Below are positions 35,190 through 42,266 of a DNA stretch of 64,000 bases, in pieces; positions within the stretch are counted from its first letter, which is position 1; the number at the start of each line of letters is the position of its first letter. The translations under genes were made by a program, and so were the position numbers. The DNA is taken from the NCBI RefSeq assembly GCF_016522505.1, contig NZ_JAEHOH010000011.1, positions 1 through 64,000 on the forward strand, read 5' to 3'. This DNA comes from Leucobacter chromiisoli. Lineage in GTDB: Bacteria > Actinomycetota > Actinomycetes > Actinomycetales > Microbacteriaceae. The notes beneath the pieces were generated by a model that saw nothing but the letters and a program-made list of their open reading frames with translations, was not told the origin of the DNA and ran no database searches.

Positions 35190-37684
35190 ACCGCCGACAC
35201 CGCGCCGTCCGGCACCGCACCCGGCGACCCGTCGCCCGGGATCGTCCTTCTCAGTCTGACCACATACCAGACGGTGCCACCGGTGATCCCGGCGAGGGCG
35301 AGACCGCCGCCGAGTCCCAGGAGACCGGCGAGCAGAGCCGGGCTCGGCCCGTCACCCCCGAAGAGGTCGTCGAGGAAGCCGCCGGCGGCGTCGCTCCCCC
35401 CTCGGCCGCCCGCGCGCGAGCCCCGAGCGTTCCGCTTCCGGTCCTCTTCCGATTCGGCCTCCGCGTCCGCCTGCGCGGCCGCCAGGGCTTCCTCGGCGTA
35501 GTCGTGGACGGCCGCGTTCACCGCTGCGGCCTCGCCGGCATTGTGCGCGTTCAGCCCGCAGAAGGCGTCGCCGAGCGGAGCGTCGCCGACCTGGAAGACG
35601 TACGTGTGCGTCGCGGTCTGCAGCGATTGGCCGGTGCCGGGGTTGGTGACCACCGCGTTGGCGGTCAGCTTGTAGATGCCCCTGTCGCTGAACACCCAGT
35701 GCGCGTGCGTGTGCGCGGGCTCCGGAACTCGGATGGTGCCAGGGAGGTTGTACCGGCCGCCGTTCAGCAGCGGCTTCTTCCCGCCCCATTTGTCGTCGGT
35801 GTACAGGCTCACCGTGCCGGGGCCGTCGACTCCGGTGATGTTGATCGAGACATCGGTGTGGCCGCTGGGCCGTGTGGTGTTGGTATCCCATCCCGGCCAG
35901 ATCAGGTTCATGTCCTGACTGAGCGGCAGCCAGTATCCGCGGCCCGGGACGCCGGACGGGGCGCCGCCGACGGTGCCGAGCGCAGATTCCTTCACCTTCA
36001 TCAGCGTGGTCTCGGGCGCGCGCATCACACGGTGCCCGGTGACGTCCTCCATCAGCTGCATGACCGCGGTCCCGTTCGCGGACGACACGTAGAACGCGTC
36101 GATGTGGCCGTGGTCCAGGGTCACATCGGGGCGGCAGTCCTGGGCCGGGGCGCGGTTGCCGGCGGATCCGCCACCGCCACCGCCTGGGGTGTTGCCGCCT
36201 CCGCCGGGGTTGTTCCCGCCCCCACCCGGGTTATCGCCGCCACCAGGGTTGTTGCCGCCGCCGCCGGAAGGATCGACGATATCGAACGTGTCCCAGCCGA
36301 CGAAGTTTCCCTCGGCGTCTTTCACGACGAACTGCTGGTCCTTCTGCGCTTTCGCACCCTGCAGGTTCACGGTGAACGCACCTCGCTGATCGGCCTGCAC
36401 CCAGCCGCGCCAGGCCGGATCCTGGCCCGTCAGCCAGACGGACACCCAGTGTCCCGCGAGCGCGGAGTTCTCGAGTTGGGCACTGACGTCGTATCCGGTG
36501 ACCACTTCGGGGCTGGTGACAGTGACGTTCGCGCCGGGCTGCTGCTTGCCGATCTCCCCCGGCGGCACCGGGGTGGTGTCGTCGTGCGATGGTCGCTGCT
36601 GCGCCTCCCCATCGACTCGCAGGTTCACCGAGCCCGAGCTCGACGGATCGAAGTCGGTGCTCCAGGTGGGGACGAACTCGGCGACGATCTGGTGGTTGCC
36701 GGGGTTCAGCGCGTCGGCTCTGAACTGCGCCTGCCCGTCGACGACCGGGGTGTGCCCGAGCACGGTACCCGTGGAGTTGTCGCGGAACTGCACGGCGCCC
36801 GCGGCGTTCGCCGGATCGACGTTCGCGGTGAGCAGCACCGGTTCCCCCTGCTCGATGCTCCGGCTGCCCGCCTCGAGCGACACCGAGGTCGGCTGCGTGT
36901 GCTCGGCGAGGTCGCCGACGACGAAGGTGTAGTCGTTCTGTGCTTTCTGGCCGTTCGCGGTGAGCTCGAAGGTGAGCGTGTAGGTGCCGGGCTGCGTGAA
37001 CACCCAGAAGGCGTGCACGTGGCGAGGGACGTTGAGCCGCCAGGCGCCGAGATCCTCCTCGGAGCTGAAGAGGCGGTCGATTCCGCCGCGAGGTGCGCCT
37101 GCGGCGAGCTCGACGCGACCCGGCCCTTCGAGGTTCGCCAGGCGCACGTCGACGTGCGTCACGCCGCCTGCGGCGAGTTTCGGGTCTTCGGTGCTGAATC
37201 CCGGCCAGATGATGCCGCTCTCACGCACTTCCGGCGCCATCCAGTACTCGTCGCCGACCTCGCCGATGAACGCCCAGCGGTCCTGCGCGTTCCGGATGGT
37301 GTCCTTCCCCGCGTCGCTGAGGTGGAACAGGAGCTCTTCGGTCTCCAGACGCTTGGCGACCTCCCCGTCCACATCGGCCTGGCTCCCCGCGACCAGTGTG
37401 CCGCTGTCGAGGAACGCCGACACCGCGTCGGTGTGCACGTCCTCGAGCACGCGCTTCTCTCTGCTCGCGGGAGCCGGCTGATCCGACTGGCCGGCCGGGA
37501 CGGGGATCTCGGCCGAGGGGTCGACCGCGTTCAGGAGCGAACCGGCCCCGGTCCCGTCGTCCGTGTCGATCGCGGTGGCGGCGGTGGGAGCGCCGCCGAG
37601 TCCGACGATCACGAACAGGAAGGCGAGGAGGATCGTGGGCACGACGCGCATCCGCGCGTTGCGGAGCGACGACGTCGCACTCAT
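35186..37684 (-). CDS. Surface protein with two actinobacterial anchored-repeat domains
   Basis: This 832-residue exported protein has a signal peptide (1-38) and two 'P_ac_wall_RPT' type domains (TIGR03769). The first spans about 75-255 (GVTHVDVRLANLEGPGRVEL, then VPRHVHAFWVFTQPGTYTL), and the second about 545-720 (TDVSINITGVDGPGTVSLY, then AHTHAHWVFSDRGIYKL). Between them lie an Ig-like repeat (about 260-370), another beta domain and a Gly/Asn/Pro spacer (GGGNNPGGG units). A C-terminal membrane helix (about 795-820) with a short basic tail anchors it; no sortase motif is seen. It overlaps the permease stop and the transglycosylase start by four bases each. Metal handling is inferred. Confidence 0.88.
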   Translation of the reverse strand: MSATSSLRNARMRVVPTILLAFLFVIVGLGGAPTAATAIDTDDGTGAGSLLNAVDPSAEIPVPAGQSDQPAPASREKRVLEDVHTDAVSAFLDSGTLVAGSQADVDGEVAKRLETEELLFHLSDAGKDTIRNAQDRWAFIGEVGDEYWMAPEVRESGIIWPGFSTEDPKLAAGGVTHVDVRLANLEGPGRVELAAGAPRGGIDRLFSSEEDLGAWRLNVPRHVHAFWVFTQPGTYTLTFELTANGQKAQNDYTFVVGDLAEHTQPTSVSLEAGSRSIEQGEPVLLTANVDPANAAGAVQFRDNSTGTVLGHTPVVDGQAQFRADALNPGNHQIVAEFVPTWSTDFDPSSSGSVNLRVDGEAQQRPSHDDTTPVPPGEIGKQQPGANVTVTSPEVVTGYDVSAQLENSALAGHWVSVWLTGQDPAWRGWVQADQRGAFTVNLQGAKAQKDQQFVVKDAEGNFVGWDTFDIVDPSGGGGNNPGGGDNPGGGGNNPGGGGNTPGGGGGGSAGNRAPAQDCRPDVTLDHGHIDAFYVSSANGTAVMQLMEDVTGHRVMRAPETTLMKVKESALGTVGGAPSGVPGRGYWLPLSQDMNLIWPGWDTNTTRPSGHTDVSINITGVDGPGTVSLYTDDKWGGKKPLLNGGRYNLPGTIRVPEPAHTHAHWVFSDRGIYKLTANAVVTNPGTGQSLQTATHTYVFQVGDAPLGDAFCGLNAHNAGEAAAVNAAVHDYAEEALAAAQADAEAESEEDRKRNARGSRAGGRGGSDAAGGFLDDLFGGDGPSPALLAGLLGLGGGLALAGITGGTVWYVVRLRRTIPGDGSPGAVPDGAVSAV

Positions 37685-38652
37685 GTGGTCTTCTCCTGCT
37701 CCGATGCTCGAGGAGGCGACGGAAGGATCACCGGCGTCTCCGGGACGTGCTCGCCCGACGCCAGTGTGCTCGGCATCGGCGTGCGCTCCTCGGACGTCCG
37801 GCTGCGCAAGCGCCTCGCGAGCAGGCCGTGGCGCGGCGCGAAGAACCACGCCAGCAGGAACACGACCGTCGCGACGAGCACGATCATGCCGCCGACGGGC
37901 AGGTCGAAGCTCCACGACACGTACATGCCCACGAGTGCCGACAGCCCGCCGATGATCGGGGCGAGCAGCATCATGACCGCCAGCCGGTCGGTGAGCAGCC
38001 GGGCCGCAGCCGCGGGGGTGATCAGCAGCGCGAGCACGAGGATGTTGCCGATGGTCTGGATGGAGATCACGATCGCGATCGCGACCATGACGTACAGCAG
38101 CAGGTCGAGCACGAACACCGGGATTCCCGTCGCCCGCGCCATCTCGCGGTCGAGAGTGACGGCGACGAACTCCTTGTGGAACAGGAACAGGACCAGCAGG
38201 AGTACGACGCCGGTGATCGCGACGGTGTAGAGGTCCTCGTCCGGGATGCCGGTGATCGAGCCGAACAGGAACTGCTGCAGAGAGCCGGAGTAGCCGGGTG
38301 ACATCGAGATGATCACGATGCCCAGGGCGAACGCGGCGACGAAGAAGACGCCGATGATGGAGTCCTCCTTGATCCGGCGGTTCTGCGAGAACACGGCGAC
38401 GAGGATCGCGGTGAGCACGCCCGCGACGGCGCCGCCGAGCACGAGGTTGCCCTGGATCACGAACGCGACCGCGAGCCCGGGGAAGACGGCGTGGGCGACG
38501 GCGTCGCCGATGAACGCCATACCGCGCAGCACGACGTAGCAGCCGATCACCCCGCACACGACGCTCGACATGACGGCGATGACGAGCGCCTTCGGCAGGA
38601 ACCGCAGGTCGGGATTGAGCAGATCCTGGATGAAGTCGACGGGCGAGAGCAT
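37681..38652 (-). CDS. Anchored-repeat type ABC transporter permease (ZnuB-like)
   Basis: This is a metal-type ABC permease of 323 residues with eight or nine helices. FLPKALVIAVMSSVVCGVIG, RGMAFIGDAVAHAVFPGLA and LTDRLAVMMLLAPIIG are typical of ZnuB/MntB/TroC permeases. The ATG at 38652 shares one base with the ATPase stop (TGATG), so translation is coupled. A cytoplasmic C-terminal tail of about 50 residues rich in Arg, Pro and Ser is extra for the family. The ion is probably zinc or manganese, judged from the binding protein and the Zur-like box. Confidence 0.92.
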   Translation of the reverse strand: MLSPVDFIQDLLNPDLRFLPKALVIAVMSSVVCGVIGCYVVLRGMAFIGDAVAHAVFPGLAVAFVIQGNLVLGGAVAGVLTAILVAVFSQNRRIKEDSIIGVFFVAAFALGIVIISMSPGYSGSLQQFLFGSITGIPDEDLYTVAITGVVLLLVLFLFHKEFVAVTLDREMARATGIPVFVLDLLLYVMVAIAIVISIQTIGNILVLALLITPAAAARLLTDRLAVMMLLAPIIGGLSALVGMYVSWSFDLPVGGMIVLVATVVFLLAWFFAPRHGLLARRLRSRTSEERTPMPSTLASGEHVPETPVILPSPPRASEQEKTT

Positions 38653-39473
38653 CAGCCGGCCACCCCCAGTGTCCTCAGCACGGGGTTCGACGCCCTGATC
38701 TCGAACGTGCGCATCCACGCTTCGGGTTCCCGCAGAGCCGAAGGCGGGGCATCGGCGATGATGGTGCGGTTGATGAGGCACAGGCGCGAGCACTCGTGGA
38801 TCGCGCCGACGAGGTCGTGTGTGGTCATCAGCACCGCCTTGTCCTCCTGCGAGAGCTGCTGGAAGAGCTCGAGCAGGAGTTCTTGGGTCGGCATGTCGAG
38901 CCCGGTGAAGGGTTCGTCGAGCAGCAGGAGCGCCGGATACAGCGCGAGCGCCCGCGCGACGAGCACACGCTGACGCTGCCCGCCGGAGAGCTCGCCGACC
39001 GGTCGCTCGGCCAGGTGGCTCATGTGGACGCGGTCGAGTGCCTCGGCGGCCGCCTCGAAGTCGACGGCTTTCGGCCGCCGGAACCAGCCGATGCGACGAA
39101 TGCGGCCCGTCATGACCGTCTCTTCGACGGTGATCGGCAAGTCCCAGGCGAACTCGTGCCGCTGCGGCACGTATCCGATGCGGGATCTGGCCGCGTGGCC
39201 GGTGCTGCCGTCGACCCGGATCTCACCGGTGCGGGACCGGATCAGGCCGAGAACGGCCCGGATCGTGGTGGTCTTCCCCGCCCCGTTGGGGCCGATGAGC
39301 CCCATGAACTCTCCCCGGTCGAGGGTGAAGTTCACGTCGTCGAGCACCTCGCGTCCGCCGAGGCGCACACCCAGCCCGCTGACCTGCAGTGCGCTGGGCT
39401 CCGTTGCACGCCTCCCGGCGGAGACCGTCGTCGGGCGCTCCGATTCGGAGCTTCGCAGGTCTACGGCGGTCAT
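38652..39473 (-). CDS. Anchored-repeat type ABC transporter ATP-binding protein
   Basis: This 273-residue ATPase drives the metal permease. Walker A is GLIGPNGAGKTTTIRAVLGL, the signature is GELSGGQRQRVLVARAL, Walker B ALLLLDEPFTGLD, and the H-loop TTHDL. The first 28 residues are a disordered extension. The order ATPase before permease, with overlapping stop and start, matches metal ABC operons. The ATG at 39473 overlaps the stop of the preceding repeat protein by four bases (ATGA). Confidence 0.95.
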   Translation of the reverse strand: MTAVDLRSSESERPTTVSAGRRATEPSALQVSGLGVRLGGREVLDDVNFTLDRGEFMGLIGPNGAGKTTTIRAVLGLIRSRTGEIRVDGSTGHAARSRIGYVPQRHEFAWDLPITVEETVMTGRIRRIGWFRRPKAVDFEAAAEALDRVHMSHLAERPVGELSGGQRQRVLVARALALYPALLLLDEPFTGLDMPTQELLLELFQQLSQEDKAVLMTTHDLVGAIHECSRLCLINRTIIADAPPSALREPEAWMRTFEIRASNPVLRTLGVAG

Positions 39474-40465
39474 CGTTCGGTCTCCTGCGCGGCTCGGGCG
39501 GCTCGGGCACGGGACTTGGCTCTGCGTGTGCTGACGATGACGACGAGGATCGCGATCACGAGGCCGACCCCGACGGCACCGACCACGATCCAGATGAGCA
39601 GGCTCAAACCGCCGTCGCCCTCGGACTCCGTCGCCGGTCCATCAGGGAGGGTGTCCTCGGGCGCGGCATCCGCGACGAGGGCCTCGTCGATCTCCGCTCC
39701 GAACGCTTCCTGCGGGTCGGTGGCGTCGCCCACCGAGAAGCGGAGGGTGTCGCGTGCCGAGACCATCTCTCCGGAGGCGAGCTCGCCGTCGATCTGCACC
39801 TCCACGAGGTAGATGCCCGGTTCGCTGAACACCCAGTTCGCGTGGGTGTGGGTGTTCACCTCGATCCAGGTGTCCTGGGGGAAGGCGTCGAGCGTCGACC
39901 ACAGGGGTTCGGTGTCTCCGAAGTTGCCGCTCTGCAGGAAGACGGTGAGCTCCCCGGGCCCCTCGACGCCGAGCATGCTGAGCGTCACCCCGAGATCGAG
40001 GTTCTCGAGCACGGTCGGCTCCTGGGTGTTCCATCCGGCCCAGATGACGTCGGGTTCCTGGACCTGCGGGACGATCCAGACGTCGCTTCCCGGGTCGAGG
40101 CCGAGGAAGGCGAACTCCTCGGAGTCCGGCACCTGGCTGATCGAGGCATCGTTCACCTGCAGCACGACGTCTTCGAGGTTGCGCCACAGGCGGGGCACGT
40201 CGGTGTCGTCGTGGATCTGGATGCGCCACTCGCCCGTGTTGAGGGTCGGGCCGAAGTCGACGTGCCCGGCGTCGCGCACCACCTGGCCGGTGCCCTGAGC
40301 CTGGTCGGGATCGAGGACCTGGGCGAGCCCGTCGTCCTCCTGCGCGTGAGCGGCTCCTCCCATGAGCGCCACCGGCAGCAGCGCAGCGGCGGCGATCGCA
40401 CCGGCGAGGCCTCGTGCCGCGCGCCTGAGCCGGTCGCGTCGCTGGGTCACTGGTGTGCGCGTCAT
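39470..40465 (-). CDS. Membrane-anchored surface protein with one repeat domain (choice-of-anchor M)
   Basis: This 331-residue exported protein has a signal peptide ending near residue 41 (LMGGAAHAQ) and one anchored-repeat domain, about 55-225. In it NLDLGVTLSMLGVEGPGELT and NTHTHANWVFSEPGIYLVEV show the family pattern with a His-x-His-x4-F run. A spacer and a C-terminal membrane helix (about 282-310) with a basic tail (RRAKSRARAARA) follow. Both ends overlap the neighbours by four bases. The domain resembles those in the other surface proteins of the operon. The conserved histidine cluster may bind a metal. Confidence 0.88.
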   Translation of the reverse strand: MTRTPVTQRRDRLRRAARGLAGAIAAAALLPVALMGGAAHAQEDDGLAQVLDPDQAQGTGQVVRDAGHVDFGPTLNTGEWRIQIHDDTDVPRLWRNLEDVVLQVNDASISQVPDSEEFAFLGLDPGSDVWIVPQVQEPDVIWAGWNTQEPTVLENLDLGVTLSMLGVEGPGELTVFLQSGNFGDTEPLWSTLDAFPQDTWIEVNTHTHANWVFSEPGIYLVEVQIDGELASGEMVSARDTLRFSVGDATDPQEAFGAEIDEALVADAAPEDTLPDGPATESEGDGGLSLLIWIVVGAVGVGLVIAILVVIVSTRRAKSRARAARAAQETER

Positions 40466-42093
40466 GGTTCCGGGGTCTCCTCTGCAGTGCCGGTGTCGGC
40501 GGTATCGGTGTGGCCGCTACCGCCGCCTGTGCCGAGGCAGTCGCGGAGCGAGTTCGCGTTGAATCGCATCATCTCGATGTAGGTGGTGACGTTCTGATCG
40601 AACGCGTCCCCGTAGATGGGGCACACCTCGATCCCCTGCTCCTTGGCGACCTCGACGAGGGTCGACGACCGGGAGGCGAGGTTCGGCTCGAGGAACACGG
40701 CGGGTACATGGAGGTTGCGGATCGTCTCGGTGAGGCGCTTGCGTTCCGCCAGCGACGGTTCGACCGCCGGATTGGGGGTGACGAATCCGGAGATCTGCAC
40801 GTCGTAAGCCTGGGCGAGGTATCCGAACGCGTCGTGCGTGGTGACGAGCGTGCGTCTGCCCTCGGGCACATCGGCGATCGTGTCCCGCACTTCCGCGTCG
40901 AGCGCCTCGAGTTCCTTCAGGTAGGCGTCCGAGTTCCTACGGTACTCGGCCCCGCCGTCCGGATCGACTTCGATGAGGGTGTCGCGGATGATCTCGACGT
41001 ACGACATGGCGTTGCCGACGTTCTGCCACAGGTGCGGGTCGATCTCGCCGTGCACGTGCTTGCCGAGCACCGCTTGCGGGAGCTGGTAGACCGGATCGCC
41101 GGCGCGCCCGAGGAAGCGGTAGGCGGGGTCTCCGGGAATCTCGTGCCTTGCCGTGTTGGGCACCTCCACGACGACGTCGTCGACGGGGAAGAACTCCTGG
41201 TGCACGTCGCCGGACCCGTGCTCGTGGTCGAGGAGCACCTCGAACTCCCGGGCGTCGAGGTCGACGGTGAGATCGGAGTGACCGGCGTTCAGCACGTACG
41301 CGTCCTCCTTCCCGGGCACCGAGTACGGATCCACACCCACGGCGAACACGACCCGTCCGGTCGCGATGGGGACGGGTTTCTGGTCGGCGGAGACCTGCAG
41401 CTTCGCCTGCAGGTCGAGCGTGTAGATGCCCGGCTCGGTGAAGGCCCAGCTGAGGTGCGTGTGCGCGGCAGGCGGCAGGATCACCGAGTCGTCGCGGTAG
41501 CCGCCCGAGGCGTCGAAGCCGTCGCTGGAGTCGAAGTAGACATCGATGTCGCCGAAGCTGCCGGTCAGGTATGCGGTGAGCTCCCCCTGGCCCCGCACGT
41601 TCGTAGCCGAGAGGTAGACGTCGGAAGCGCGGGTCGCCCCCAGGTCGGCGCCGTCGCCTTTGACGCGCAACCCGAGCCAGATGGTGTCGAGCGACACGTC
41701 CTCGACGAGCGGGATGATCTCCGCGGCGTATTTCACCGCGTCCTCCGCGAGCGCCACGTTCGGAACGTCGTCGGGGAGGTTGGTGTCGAGGGCTGTGATG
41801 AGGTTCTGCTCCTCGAGCATGAGGTAGTTGGAGAGGGCGACGTCGGCGTACACGATGTCGCGGATGTCGCGGAGCGTGGGCTCGTAGCTGTGCGGGTCGC
41901 CGCCCTCGGGGACGAGCGCGGTGACGTTCGCGCGATCGCCGGCGACGTTCCGGGTCAGATCGGCGAGGATTCCGGTCGTCGTGACGACGTTGACGCGCCC
42001 GTCGTCATCGCCTCCCGCGATTGGAGACGACGCACAGCCGGCGAGCAGCGCTGTCGCGAGCACTGCGGCCGTGCCGAGGGTGAGGGGTCGCAT
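40462..42093 (-). CDS. Metal ABC transporter substrate-binding lipoprotein with an inserted repeat domain
   Basis: This 543-residue ZnuA-type lipoprotein has lipobox LLAGC (Cys20). The N-terminal half (30-125) includes the metal-binding His68 in GGDPHSYEPTL. Residues about 130-345 are an insertion with an anchored-repeat domain (TNVRGQGELTAYLTG, then AAHTHLSWAFTEPGIYTLDL) and a His/Asp-rich stretch (LLDHEHGSGDVHQEFF). The ZnuA fold then resumes at about 346, with GEIDPHLWQNVGNAMSYVE, TTHDAFGYLAQAY and CPIYGDAFDQ. The usual length of ZnuA is about 310. The whole arrangement matches the 'anchored repeat ABC transporter, substrate-binding protein' group. A GTG two codons upstream is also possible as start. 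Confidence 0.9.
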   Translation of the reverse strand: MRPLTLGTAAVLATALLAGCASSPIAGGDDDGRVNVVTTTGILADLTRNVAGDRANVTALVPEGGDPHSYEPTLRDIRDIVYADVALSNYLMLEEQNLITALDTNLPDDVPNVALAEDAVKYAAEIIPLVEDVSLDTIWLGLRVKGDGADLGATRASDVYLSATNVRGQGELTAYLTGSFGDIDVYFDSSDGFDASGGYRDDSVILPPAAHTHLSWAFTEPGIYTLDLQAKLQVSADQKPVPIATGRVVFAVGVDPYSVPGKEDAYVLNAGHSDLTVDLDAREFEVLLDHEHGSGDVHQEFFPVDDVVVEVPNTARHEIPGDPAYRFLGRAGDPVYQLPQAVLGKHVHGEIDPHLWQNVGNAMSYVEIIRDTLIEVDPDGGAEYRRNSDAYLKELEALDAEVRDTIADVPEGRRTLVTTHDAFGYLAQAYDVQISGFVTPNPAVEPSLAERKRLTETIRNLHVPAVFLEPNLASRSSTLVEVAKEQGIEVCPIYGDAFDQNVTTYIEMMRFNANSLRDCLGTGGGSGHTDTADTGTAEETPEP

Positions 42094-42203
42094 TCGCACG
42101 GGGATCTGGTGGCTCTCTGTCTCTACTCGAGGCGATCGACGGTCGTTCCGCCGCGGGCGGGCTCTCTGATCGGTTCTGTTCGGTTCTGTTCCGAATGGAT
42201 GTC

Positions 42204-42240
42204 GGTGTGGCCGATGCCGGGGGATGGCACCGGCCACACC
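42204..42240 (-). terminator. Hairpin between the LASTG surface gene and the transporter operon
   Basis: A 10-bp stem GGTGTGGCCG with CGGCCACACC encloses a 17-base loop, right after the stop of the upstream surface protein gene (42267). On the minus strand it may end or reduce read-through into the binding-protein gene. The 173-base gap 42094-42266 also contains a duplicated CGGTTCTGTT just left of the stem. Confidence 0.55.
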
Positions 42241-42266
42241 GGACGATGCTCGCGCGAGGGCGCCGA

